From Siphonodentalium dalli (lineage: Eukaryota; Mollusca; Scaphopoda; Gadilida; Siphonodentaliidae), in the NCBI GenBank assembly GCA_032622095.1, contig CP136063.1, positions 81,319,980 to 81,383,979 on the forward strand: a stretch of 64,000 bases of DNA, written 5' to 3'. This document shows positions 32,103-42,035 of this stretch, in pieces (positions within the stretch are counted from its first letter, which is position 1; every line of letters begins with the position of its first letter). The notes under the pieces were generated by a model. It was not told where the DNA came from and made no database searches. It saw only the letters and a list, made by a program, of their open reading frames with translations. The translations under genes were made by a program, and so were the position numbers.

Positions 32103-32219
32103 ATTGTGGTGTATTAACAGCCCTATAGAAATTATTAACGACCCTCAATCTCATCTCAGCCCTTTATAAGCTGTTCGGCTGCTAATCATTTCTGTCAGGC
32201 CATTAATACACCACAATGT
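32103..32219. mobile_element. Short MITE with CATTGTGGTGTATTAA termini
   Basis: CATTGTGGTGTATTAACAG at 32103 is repeated inverted at 32200-32219 (CCATTAATACACCACAATG). The element of about 117 bp begins 22 bp inside the intron after the exon ending at 32241. It is absent from the exon copy at 31140, which diverges just there. Confidence 0.65.
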
Positions 32220-32240
32220 TATTTTTACAATATACTTCAC

Positions 32241-32384
32241 CTCAGCGCTGGATTGAAATACATAGCACTGGAAGACGGCTTTGCTAACTTCTCCTATTTT
32301 CACGATAACATTGTGTTTTCCAAAGCCATCGTCGTAAGTAACAAGCTGTGTAATTTTGTGGAGAGGATGCCTCTGGAGCACTTC
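32241..32384 (-). CDS. ITGB1BP1: ITGB1BP1 (ICAP-1), PTB-domain exon with YDDG motif
   Basis: On the - strand the acceptor TTTGTTTTCAG (to 32385) and donor GTGAAG (from 32240) bound 48 codons in phase 0. The peptide includes E-V-L-Q-R-H-P-L-H-K-I-T-Q-L-V-T-Y-D-D-G-x-G and F-Q-C-Y-V-F-Q-S-S-A-E. In vertebrate ICAP-1 the same positions read V-L-H-R-H-A-L-Y, V-C-Y-D-D-G-x-G and W-V-Y-Q-C. Known role of the family: a small PTB protein that binds the NPxY tail of beta1 integrin and KRIT1, restraining integrin activation. A copy of its last 45 bp lies inverted at 31140. Confidence 0.88.
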
Positions 32385-32410
32385 CTGAAAACAAATTTGA
32401 TTGATATCAT

Positions 32411-33793
32411 TAGAGATGGGAATATAGGATTTTTTTCCGGTCGGTATCCAGTGTTCGCGCTGTCGGTAGCCAAATTAGCCAATGGCCAATCTTTTTCAAA
32501 TTTGGCTAATAAAAATTTCATTTGGCTAAACTTTTGTTGACCCCAAATGGAAACGGAACGCATGGAGTCGGAAAGATAATTAATAAAAGCCCTCAATAGA
32601 TCGACATTCAAGACGAAGTTAGGTGACGAAAGTATTTCGTACTTATGAAATATCGTTCCGTAACGGTGGCGTTGATTGAATTGTGGCGGCTGTACAAAGG
32701 GGACATTACACAACTGTTGACATCTGATCAGTATTTTTGTTTTGTAACATTTAACCAGCCTAATCGTCAAAACGCATAAGCCGTATACTGGTTATGTAAC
32801 TGATTAAGCCGTCTGTAAGAAAAAATACCTAAATGCTTTGTTCATTACAGTAGAGCAGTTCTTAACTCAATGGTTACGTAATGTGTGTCATAAAGTGCAT
32901 CCCGTCTAACAACCTGGCTTCACATCATAAATGTTTGATTACAATAGATATTCAACAGTTAACACCTTATTATAATAAGCAATAGTTAGCGGCCGTCATG
33001 CCATGGTGGCAATAGTGTCAACGACATAGAGTTATTACAATTAGTTTAGCGGATTTATGTGATTATAATTATATAGAATGTTAGTTTCATGTTTGCGAAT
33101 TGGTATGGTCCGATGTGAAATTCCGCCGTATTCTATATTAATGTTTTTTTTTAGCTGTTTAATTATGTTTTTATTCTGAGTAACAAATAAAGTTAAAAAC
33201 AAATATTTTAGTCATTAATTGTGAACCGCACAGTAAATAAGGATTTAATTTGGCTAAAGTTATTTTTCATTTGGCCAATAAAATTTTAATTTGGCTAAAC
33301 TTTTGGCTAAAAGATTTTTCAGTCCAGCGCGAACACTGTCGGTATCGATATTGGTATTTAGTTTTTAATACCTCAGTTTTGGTTTTGTACCGCATTACAG
33401 TAAATTTAGTGGAAATTTTTAAGAGAATGAACTTTTTTAACAAGTGTTTTTCTTTCATGTTTTATTTTTGGAAGATACTTCATGTTAGTGACAGAACGTA
33501 CGTCAACTAAATATATAAGCACTTATTACTAAGTGAAAAAAAAATGAATTTCACCCACTGTTTCACCAGGGATATTTGATCAACCTATCAACTTTATTGG
33601 CTGCAATAATATTAACAAAATGTGAGCCCCATTTGCTTCGAGCAGACATTTTCATGGCAGGTAAAAATTATTTCCGGTCGGAAATGAGGAAAACGTTTGG
33701 ATTGTTATTTTTTCTATTTCCTCGATTTGATTTTCAGATATTTTTTTCAAACCAAAACCGATCGGTATTTCGGTAATACCGCCCATCTATGGA
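32411..33793. mobile_element. Possible outer hAT-like element carrying the nested hAT copy
   Basis: TAGAGATGGG near 32411 and CCCATCTATG near 33790 are inverted, and both ends carry CGGTAT-type words just inside. The flanks GATATCAT and GACATCAT differ at one position but are offset by two bases, so the duplication is not secure. If real, its left end is 27 bp from the acceptor of the exon at 32384. Confidence 0.35.
32449..33338. mobile_element. hAT-like non-autonomous element, perfect termini and 8-bp duplication
   Basis: The perfect 14-bp inverted termini CAGTGTTCGCGCTG / CAGCGCGAACACTG lie between direct repeats TCGGTATC at 32441-32448 and 33339-33346. Subterminal regions carry many TTTGGCTAA words (for example 32500-32535 and 33247-33312), like the repeated transposase sites of hAT elements. 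The 890 bp encode no transposase that I can see. Confidence 0.9.
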
Positions 33794-34114
33794 CATCATA
33801 TTAACCCTTTGATATGTTACAGAGATTTCAGCATTGATAGCCAAAGCAAATTATTCAAAATCTGTAGCTTCTAACTGAAGGAATCATTGATAAACTATGG
33901 TACTTATCAAGCAATAGTTTGATATCTTGGAAAAGGTACTATTTGTGTAATATGGCACACTTCCAAAATGACACTTCCAGTTTTTCGTGACAAAGAAAAC
34001 AAATTTACCAACCAAAAAGAATCGATTTGAACTAATAACCCAATGAATGTGCTAGAAAACAATATCAGCTTTCAGCTTTCCCTGGTTTTCTCAAAGGAAC
34101 ATCACAACACAAGT

Positions 34115-34410
34115 CGGTATCTGAGAGGTAGCGTACTGGTCTCTTGTGCTAGCGGACCAGGGATATCATCCTGGTCATGCTATTCTGATAAAAATCAGAA
34201 CTCGGTCAGATACCAAGTTTGTCAGGCTAAAAAGTCTCATTCGAGATCACTGAATACAGAACCGAATGCAAAATGCCGACTTCCTCCATTATAACATTTG
34301 TCCAGGTATGTTGTCGTGGGTGCAGTACACTGTCTGATCGGGTGTGGACATTTATGGCTCACTCGTGTACACACCTCTGTGTGTGCATGTTAAAGAATGC
34401 TACTAGAGTC
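34115..34410 (+). repeat. Possible degenerate SINE-like sequence
   Basis: TGAGAGGTAGCGTACTGG and GGGATATCATCCTGG at 34130-34172 resemble weak pol III A and B boxes, each with mismatches to the consensus. They are followed by non-coding sequence with ACACACCTCTGTGTGTGCAT. Without other copies this is only a suggestion. Confidence 0.2.
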
Positions 34411-35342
34411 ACCACAGGGTTATAAAGTTATTCGGCCATGGCAGCACCTGGACCAGTGCATCTATAACTGGCAGCTTCCTGCACAACAATATCTACAGAT
34501 AGAGAGATTCAGATACAGACCATAAGGTATAAATGTGAAAAAATAAAAAATGTTTGTAAAACCATGGTCACTAAGAAGAACACGGAACAAGGGTTGCGCA
34601 TCAAAGATGGCTCTGGTCAAGTTTTTTTGCCAAAAGAGTGAATTTGTTCGACTGAGAATCACTAAAAATGGATGAACTAAAGAACCATAACTCAGAACTA
34701 AGGGCCATAACTCAGATAAAAACATGCATGTGAAGTTTCAAAACAATTCTCCAATAAATGTTGGCTGAGGGTGTGCTGATGGATTCACATTTGATATCCA
34801 TGATGGCTGCTGGCGGCCATGTTTTTTTTTTTTTAATTTCAGGAAAAAATGGAGGCTCCCATCTGCAGGTCACCCCCAAATATCCCAAATGAAGTTTGGT
34901 GACGACTGGATGAGAAATGTGACCTGTAAGGTTTGCTAAAGGATTTAGTCATACAAAGAGTAAAATCCAAGATTGCCACTGGCAGCCATGCGTTTTAACA
35001 GAAGTTCGGAAAAAATGGTAAGCCCATCTAGAGGTCACCACCGCGAGGATTCATATAAAGTTTGGTGATAATCAGATGAGGGATATGCTCTGTAGGGTGC
35101 GCTAAAGGATTTAGTGATGCAAAGAGTAAAACCCAGGACTCATATATTTGTACCGAATATCGTTGAAATCGGTCAAAGTTTGTTTGACTTATCGCGCCAA
35201 CAGTTGTGAACAATCATAATCGATTGGACAAACCTGGTTTTGGATTCTTCATATAAGAGAATATATTTAGTAATGAAAGCGTCAACAAGGGGATATTAGT
35301 TTGACTGAATGACTTGAGTTTTTATACCATAGATATATGTAC

Positions 35343-35438
35343 CTTTTCTGCAACATCTGATACTTTGATACCGTGCCGAGAAACCTGTATTGATACTTTG
35401 TCTTCCTCCTTGGATGTGACAGGCAATGTTCCAGTAAT
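35343..35438 (-). CDS. ITGB1BP1: ITGB1BP1 (ICAP-1), PTB-domain exon with HGIKVS strand
   Basis: On the - strand the acceptor CTCAATTCAG and donor GTACAT enclose exactly 32 codons, phase 0 on both sides. The peptide runs I-T-G-T-L-P-V, then S-K-E-E-D-K-V-S-I-Q-V-S-R-H-G-I-K-V-S. The vertebrate protein has the same order G-K-L-P-F-V, P-P-E-E-E-F, V-S-K-Y-G-I-K-V-S, and the following exon continues the alignment without a gap. The donor GTACAT is weaker than consensus. Confidence 0.85.
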
Positions 35439-35507
35439 CTGAATTGAGATCAGTAACCATGATAATAAAAGGCCACTTGGCTACATGTCCCCCAATTAGG
35501 GTGGCTT

Positions 35508-36440
35508 TTTTTAGAATCAAAAGGGACATAACTCTGGTAAAAATGGGCGAACCGACCCAAATTTGAAATTGACTTGTATTTTTATGTGAGCAATCCATAT
35601 ACCAAATTTGAAAACAATCAGATAATTATAATTAGTTTTATCATCAGAAAACCAAGATAATCAGTAAATTATAAATTGACAAGGACCTTAAAGGGGTACT
35701 GTACGCCAAATGTTGTTGTTGGTTTCTATAGTCTCCGAGTCGGAGAATAAGGTAACAATTTTTCATTATTTGAAAGTCTGTTGAGTACGAAGTAGTGTTA
35801 CGGATGACAAATTTACCGGAAAGCAAAAATACAAATTGTCGTTGTCGAGTAATTTTTGTACAGTGTTCAACCAAATGAATCAAATAAAAGTTATATTATA
35901 GGCATACTAATCCCATATAATCATTTAAGTTATTGTATCGTCGCTAGTCAGTGAGTGGCTTGACTGATCTCCTCGTATCATCATAATATTTTAAGCGATC
36001 GTGTGTGCGATCGGTTTAACAATCCAGTATCCCTCAATTACTTTGTTTGATTACGGAAATTCGTAATTTAATTGACGCCATTTTATGGCTCCAGTCATAA
36101 ATTCAATTTATATCAAATTATTAACTTTAAAATTATTAAATTTTAAGATAGCCTATTAACCTGAGCGTTTACAGAATACATCTTCGACTCAAATTACTTA
36201 TGTTTCTATATATTATCGATACTAGATCGTTGTTGTCACCGGAAATTTAATGAAAATGGCGTACAGTACCCCTTTAACTCTGGTTAAAATATGCAGGCCT
36301 CACCCATATTCAAACTTTACCTGTGCCCCTAGCCAATAAGCTCACATACAAAATATTTTTTATGTAGATATCATCCGGAAACCATCTGGGATGGATGGAC
36401 AAATGCACAGATGGACGCAGGTCATCTCTATATAAGTATA
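35508..36440 (+). repeat. GGCCATAACTC-type units split by a TTAA element
   Basis: One unit starts AGGGACATAACTCTGGTAAA at 35521 with CCAAATTTGAAAACAATCAG. A second begins AAGGACC at 35681 and resumes as CTCTGGTTAAAATATGCAGG after the inserted element at 35692-36273, ending in a degenerate GGAC tract (36385-36415). Confidence 0.55.
35692..36273. mobile_element. piggyBac-type MITE with perfect termini and TTAA duplication
   Basis: AGGGGTACTGTACGCCA and its exact complement (TGGCGTACAGTACCCCT) bound 582 bp between TTAA at 35688-35691 and 36274-36277. Removing the insert leaves GGACC-TTAA-CTCTGG, which fits the GGCCATAACTCTGG consensus of the host repeat, so the empty site can be read from the flanks. 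It lies in the ITGB1BP1 intron between the exons at 35438 and 39538. Confidence 0.85.
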
Positions 36441-36711
36441 TATAGTCCCTCTAACTATTTTTTTTGGGCGACAGCTTGGCAGGGAGGAATGTGGCTAGAG
36501 GGTCTTTGTTAGGGGGTCCAACGGTGAATTTCCAATTTCATCCCCTCCTCCTTCCAGAACAAAATTACCATTATATGTTCATACACCCCACTCCACAACA
36601 GTTCATATAATAAGCACCTGATTAAATATGATAATAGAGTGATGAAAACTATATAAAGGTTTGCCCATAACATATTAGAACTAATAGTATTCACTTTTAA
36701 AGAACACTTAA

Positions 36712-36975
36712 AGGCCCACTTAATTTTCGAACCCTCAGATCACAAATATAAAATATATGCCATATCATATACCATTTGAAAGAGGAATCTCCAAAACATT
36801 GATTATCAACTTATCCGGTGTAATAAACTGTGAGCATGTTGTTTTTGTTGAGTTACCAACGTGTTTTTGCGCTTAATTTTCATCTGAATTGTAGTGCAAA
36901 GTGTATTATTTTCAATGGAGGTGGAAAAACTATATATCTTAAAGATAGCGTTATTCCCCTTTCATTGAAAATGAA
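36712..36975. mobile_element. Half copy of the AGGCCCACTTAATTTT MITE
   Basis: TTAA at 36708-36711 precedes AGGCCCACTTAATTTTCGAA. The sequence then follows the reverse complement of 2700-2952 and stops at TTCATTGAAAATG. The other half is missing. Confidence 0.6.
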
Positions 36976-37271
36976 ACCCATGGCTCAGGCAGATGGACAA
37001 AACATTCAACATTTCCAGATAAACAAAGATCAATAACTCTAGTCTGGAAAACCCAATCAAAACAATGGAATACCCCTCTGCATGTGCTCATAGTGGTGAA
37101 CTATGCCCACCATTTCCTTCAGTTATGGGAGTATAATAATGTTTATGTATATAAATTATCTCATATGATAATACTAACACAATCCATCCGGGAAGTAAAT
37201 ATATTCACATTGCGACATCTTGTATGTTCATAAAAAAATAGCATGGTTTCTGCCTCCGGTATTTTAATTAC

Positions 37272-38797
37272 AACAAGAGGTGGCATCAGAGATGCTGTGT
37301 CTCGTTTTCGGTGGCTTACCGACGGTGGCTACCGCCAATTGGTGTGCATCAGTATCGGTAGACTAATTAATAGGTAAAATCGAAAAATGATTAATTAAGG
37401 GCCATAACTCCATCAAATTTTATCAGGCCAGGCTGGTTTTCGAACTCGTCCGAAATATTCTTGGCAAGTATGTCTATTCCAAATTTTAAACAAATCGGAG
37501 GACGTTTGTTGAAGTTATCGCGCTAACGAGCTAAAAATTCACGAAAAATGACTAATTAAGGGCCATAACTCTATCAAATTTTATTGGGCCAGGCTGGTTT
37601 TCGAACTCGTCCAGTATATTATTGGAAGACACTTATATACCAAATTTTAGTTGAATCGGATAACGTTTGTTGAAGTTATCGTGCTAACGAGCTCAAAATT
37701 CGTACAAAATGACTACTTAAGGACCATAACTCTATCAAATTTTATCGGACCAGGCCGGTTTTCTAACTTGTCCGAGGTATTCTTGGGAGACACCTAAATA
37801 TCAAAATTTCAATCAAATAGGATGATGTTTGTTAAATTATCGTGCTAACGAGCTGAAAATTTGTGAAAAATGACTAATTAAGTGCCATAACTCTATCAAA
37901 TTTTATCGGACCAGGCCGGTTTTCGAACTCATCCGAGATATTCTTGGGAGACACCTATATACCAAATTTCAATCAAATCGGATGACGTTTGTTGAAGTTA
38001 TCACGCTAACGAGCTGAAAATTCGTGAAAAATGACTAATTAAGGGCCATAACTCTATCAAATTTTATCGGACCAGGCCGGTTTTCGAACTCATCCGAGAT
38101 ATTCTTGGGAGACACCTATACACCAAATTTCAATCAAATCGGATAACGTTTGTTGAAGTTATCGCGCTAACGTGCTGAAAATGTGTGAAAAATGACTAAT
38201 TAAGGGCCATAACTCTATCAAATTTTATCGGACCAGGCCGGTTTTCGAACTCATCCGAGATATTCTTGGGAGACACCTATATACCAAATTTCAATCAAAT
38301 CGGATGACGTTTGTTGAAGTTATCGCGCTAACGAGCTGGAAATTTGTGAAAAATGACTAATTAAGGGCCATAACTCTATCAAATTTTATCGGACCAGGCC
38401 GGTTTTCGAACTCATCCGAGATATTCTTGGGAGACACCTATATACCAAATTTCAATCAAATCGGATAACGTTTGTTGAAGTTATCGCGCTAACGAGCTGA
38501 AAATTCGTGAAAAATGACTAATTAAGGGCCATAACTCTATCAAATTTTATCGGACCAGGCCGGTTTTCGAATTCATCTGAGATATTCTTGGGAGACACCT
38601 GTATACCAAATTTCAATCAAATCGGATAACGTTTGTTGAAGTTATCGCGCTAACGAGCTGAAAATTCAAAGGGCCATAACTCTGTAATAAATGTGCGGAC
38701 GAACCAGACGAACATTTCGCCCGCCCGTCCGCCGTCCGCCCGCCCGCCCACCGTCCCCCATCATACTATAAGTCGAGTTTTGGAAAAAAACTCGACT
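37272..38797 (+). repeat. Modular terminal-hairpin element carrying the 161-bp array
   Basis: It begins ACAAGAGGTGGCATCAGAGA, like the ACAAGAGATG start at 28253, has a short unique head, then the satellite array, then a CCGCCCGTCC tract (38716-38758). It closes with a hairpin at 38771-38797 (stem AGTCGAGTTTT/AAAACTCGACT). Whole element about 1.5 kb, inside an ITGB1BP1 intron. Non-coding. Confidence 0.6.
37382..38690 (+). repeat. 161-bp satellite array, eight units
   Basis: CCATAACTC(C/T) recurs at 37402, 37563, 37724, 37885, 38046, 38207, 38368 and 38529, every interval being exactly 161 bp. A final short interval of 145 bp leads to 38674. Each unit carries CAAATTTTATCGGACCAGGC, GGTTTTCGAACTCATCCGAG, TATTCTTGGGAGACACCTAT, CCAAATTTCAATCAAATCGG and GTTTGTTGAAGTTATCGCGC. 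The first unit is the most diverged and the central units are nearly identical. 161 is not a multiple of three, so no repeat protein is implied. Confidence 0.9.
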
Positions 38798-39052
38798 AAT
38801 AAATTAAATCTGCCAGCACCATGCAAAATTGGTATGGGTGGATGGTCAATGACTCAAAAAGTTGTACTGGAAACATAAAAGCAAGTTGCAGAAGACAAAT
38901 TCAATAGCATGTTTCCCATAATCTACTAAGTCTTGGATTCAATACTGATAACATATTTAAATAAAAATAAATAAAATTTGCCTGCCCGATCCAAAAAAAT
39001 AATTGGATGAAAATCTACAATTTGTTTTATTGTGGCCTAAACCAAGTCTGAG

Positions 39053-39504
39053 TTTAGTGTGTCTGTCATTTGCAGAATGAGGTCCCCAGAGGGTGAATTT
39101 AGTGATGCTCACCCGCATAGCAGGCTAGCATAACCAAATTTACCCTCTGGGGACCTTATTCTGCATGGCCTCATCTGTTATGGGAGACAGAGACTCAGAT
39201 TTAAGTTCCCAAATGGTGAATATTGTGAAATGCACCTATTGGGGGAACCTCGATTGTGCAACGTGTCTTCTGCCAGTTTGGGGATATAGAGAAACTAAAC
39301 TAAAAAAGAAACAGAATCTATGTGAAGAAGTTTCTATAGAAATTTGATAATAAAGAAACTATACAGAGAAGATGAGGCCTAGGCAGAATGAGGTCCCTAG
39401 GGGGTGAATTTATTGATGCTATCCCGCTATGTGGGATAGCATCACTAAATTCACCCTCTGGGGACCTCATTCTGTAAATGACAGGCACACTAAACTCAGA
39501 CTTG
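39053..39504. mobile_element. Family A MITE, full length, next to an ITGB1BP1 exon
   Basis: The termini CAAGTCTGAGTTTAGTGTG and CACACTAAACTCAGACTTG enclose two hairpins (39074-39164 and 39384-39474) and about 220 bp of inner sequence. The flanks GCCTAAAC and GTCTAAAT agree at 6 of 8 positions. The right end is 33 bp from the donor of the exon at 39538. Confidence 0.75.
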
Positions 39505-39537
39505 GTCTAAATTTGAGTGTTTCATGAATAAGCCTAC

Positions 39538-39720
39538 CTGTGCTTCTTCTATAATGTCTATCAGCTCAACATCTGTATGCTGTTTCTTCACGTTATTCAA
39601 ACTAATATCAGGGACAGTGCCAAGAAAATAAAGATGGAAGCGTGACTTCTGATGAAGAATCCTGTCAATTGATTCCTTACCGTCTTTACTCATGTTCAAG
39701 CTGTCATTGCTAGAATTTAC
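39538..39720 (-). CDS. ITGB1BP1: ITGB1BP1 (ICAP-1), first PTB-domain exon
   Basis: On the - strand the acceptor TTGTATTTGCAG and donor GTAGGC enclose 61 codons in phase 0. The peptide begins with a polar stretch (V-N-S-S-N-D-S-L), then enters the PTB fold: S-R-F-H-L-Y-F-L-G-T-V-P-D-I, later D-V-E-L-I-D-I-I-E-E-A-Q. Vertebrate ICAP-1 has A-E-F-R-I-K-Y-V-G-A-I and L-I-N-Y-I-D-V-A-Q at these places. With the three downstream exons this gives 162 residues against about 200 in the vertebrate protein. The missing ~40-50 N-terminal residues (Ser/Lys-rich in vertebrates, with the KRIT1-binding basic motif) would lie on an upstream exon at higher coordinates that I did not find. The AG before GTAAAT could alternatively be read as a donor, since the frame is also open upstream. 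Confidence 0.82.
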
Positions 39721-39942
39721 CTGCAAATACAATTGGATGCTTATTGGTGTATACATGGGTTCAAATAATTTATAGTTTTCCATCTATCAATCTATTCTGC
39801 CCTAGAACATTTAGCATGTATTTTGACGTCACTGCGACATATGAAACATGGAGGTATCATCTTTGAATGTTTTATGTATTGGGGACAAAGATCTTATCAG
39901 TTGCTAATTAATTGAACTTTCCACAGGATGTCAATCAATTAA

Positions 39943-41037
39943 AGGCACGGGCGGCATTCGTTGCAGAAATATTCATATTTGTTCAAATCGCCATCAACAG
40001 CAGGAATATTAAAATATATAGTTTTGTTCATATGCCAAACATAATCAACGCGTGAATAGTATATTGTCGTCAAGATGTACGATGGTGTACGTAAACAAGA
40101 GCCTGATCGTGTTACAGAAGTTTTGCTTGTGTTTACATAACACAGCACACTTCTATTGGTTAATCGCACACAAATGATATAAACGCTCTTTATTATTTCC
40201 ATATATATCAGGAAAACAGTAACAAATAAAGCTCTTTATGTTTACATATCCAGATCTAAACAAAAGCCAGGTTCTGTAACGTTTTTGCTTGTGTTTGCAT
40301 ATTAAACAAAGGAAGAACATTTAGGAGATAAACTTACCCTGTTGAGTTGTACATTCTGGGATTCAAGCATAAAAACAGTTTTTGAACTGTCGGCTTGCCG
40401 ACGAGTTTACAAACTGTTTTGATGCTCGAATCCCAGAATGTACAACGAAACAGGGTACGTTTGTCTCCATTTTAATTCAATCTAGCAAGGAATTTGCAAA
40501 AAAACTATATAAAAAATTCATTTAGTCATTTTCATGACACGAATCGAGACTTTCATTTTGCCATTGTCACTGTGCAAAAATCGTTCGGTTTGTTCATTGC
40601 GTTACTCGGAACACTGCTCCATAACAATTTCCTGTGGGGCGGGTTGGCTCGTTAAGGCTATTCCGTTCTGCGCCGATGAAATTTTACCATGCTACATTCA
40701 GATTTGATGCACGCTGAAGTGGCCGATGAACGGTATCTATGGACAACAATGTGCGGGTGTTGCTACTCCGTTCTGCGCTGATGCAATTTTACCATGCTAC
40801 ATTCAGATTTGATGCACGCTGAAGCGGCCGTTGTCGCTCTCAGCCAATCAGAATGCTTGTTTTTAGTGACAAATACTTAATTGTATTACAATTGACAATA
40901 ACATACTGTTTATGCCATATTTCTGATTGGTATAAGAATAAGGTCTGTCTATATTTTACTATTGTTTCTGTTTATGGCCGTTTTTGATGGAGGTGAATAT
41001 TTTAACAGCATACCCACCGCCAACGCCGCCCGTATCT
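39943..41037. mobile_element. TTAA-flanked element with CACGGGCGGC termini
   Basis: The ends AGGCACGGGCGGCATTCG and AACGCCGCCCGTATCT lie between TTAA at 39939-39942 and 41038-41041. The inverted similarity continues inside (AAATATTCATATTTG against GTGAATATTTT). It contains an imperfect palindrome of about 110 bp (40340-40452, arms ATTCTGGGATTCAAGCAT) and a direct duplication of about 70 bp (40658-40728 and 40759-40830, CATGCTACATTCAGATTTGA). A solo end is at 54346-54365. No transposase seen. Confidence 0.7.
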
Positions 41038-41041
41038 TTAA

Positions 41042-41505
41042 AGATGCATAATCCGAATTAACGCTCGCAAATCACTATTTCCCTGGCCTCACAGGGCCTC
41101 AGGGGTAAAAAATATTTCATTCAAATCGAGGAACCCACATATCAAAGCTCAGAGTAATCAGATATTGATTTTTGAAATCTGTTATTTTTCACCAACAATA
41201 ATTTTTAGTGGCCCAGTAAACAGTCGACGAGAAGACGGTCTTGGACCAAATTGCGGATGAAGATGGATTACTCTAAAATCAAGTGGCTCTTTTGTGTCAG
41301 ATATTTGACAAACCGGCAAAATTTCATCAAACAAAATGTTGATAAATAACAGGTTTTGGGCAATTTTATAATATGGTTGACTGTGGTTAGTATTATTTTT
41401 GGGCAATTAATCGATTCTGATAACTGAAGTAGCATTTAAAAAAATGTTGTTGTTGTTGTTGGAATCTGATGATATGGGGACCATCAAATCAGATTGAGTA
41501 CCTTC
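41042..41505. mobile_element. Family E element sharing its TTAA with the preceding element
   Basis: AGATGCATAATCCGAATTAA follows TTAA 41038-41041, which is also the right TTAA of 39943-41037. The right end is GATTGAGTACCTTCAAT, with TTAA mutated. Confidence 0.7.
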
Positions 41506-41534
41506 AATTATTAGCAGATACATGCAGATTCTAT

Positions 41535-41593
41535 AGTAATGCCTTAAATCATCGACTTTGTGGTTAAGGAGTCGATTATTTAGGGCATTACTG
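41535..41593. mobile_element. Family C MITE reduced to its outer arms
   Basis: TAGTAATGCCTTAAATCATC joins directly to TGTGGTTAAGGAGTCGATTA and GGGCATTACTG before TA. The interior has been deleted. Confidence 0.65.
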
Positions 41594-42035
41594 TACCAAT
41601 CAGTGACAGTGACTGTCGCTTTCTGCATTGAGAATTCTTTGTTCACGCAAATTTTGATATCTGCACACACCTTCCAAGTTAAAAAGCCTATTTTCACTTT
41701 TTTGTTGTCAAGTCATACGGTAATGTACTAAATTTTGATTTGTGAAAGGATGTTTGAAAATCATCCATGACTATAACACTCTTTTTCATTTTGCATCATA
41801 CAAGTCATATTTTTCAAATTTAATGATGAAAACATTTATGTTCTCAGATTTATTATAACATATAAATGGCCCAGATGGGCACTGTAAAACTAATTAAAAT
41901 ACTAGTATTTCTGCAGACTCCTGTGTAACTTAGCAAATGTAAGCTGCTCCCACTAATTAACATGTATGGAAACCTCCAATACATGTATATATAGTTTAGC
42001 CGGTTTAATTAGGGTGAAAGCCAAAAACAACTTCA

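Noticed and set aside
32300-32770. 156-codon open frame on the - strand overlapping the ITGB1BP1 exon at 32241-32384
   Set aside because: It runs out of frame with the real exon and through the hAT element; no domain is recognisable. Chance frame.
37272-38797. Helitron interpretation of the array-bearing element
   Set aside because: A 3' hairpin is present, but there is no TC start, no clear CTRR end at the right distance, and no insertion between A and T was shown.
40340-40452. Donor-like GGTAAGTTT after a short - strand open frame, considered as the missing ITGB1BP1 first exon
   Set aside because: The frame belongs to an imperfect palindrome inside the TTAA element at 39943-41037, and the encoded residues do not resemble the ICAP-1 N-terminus.
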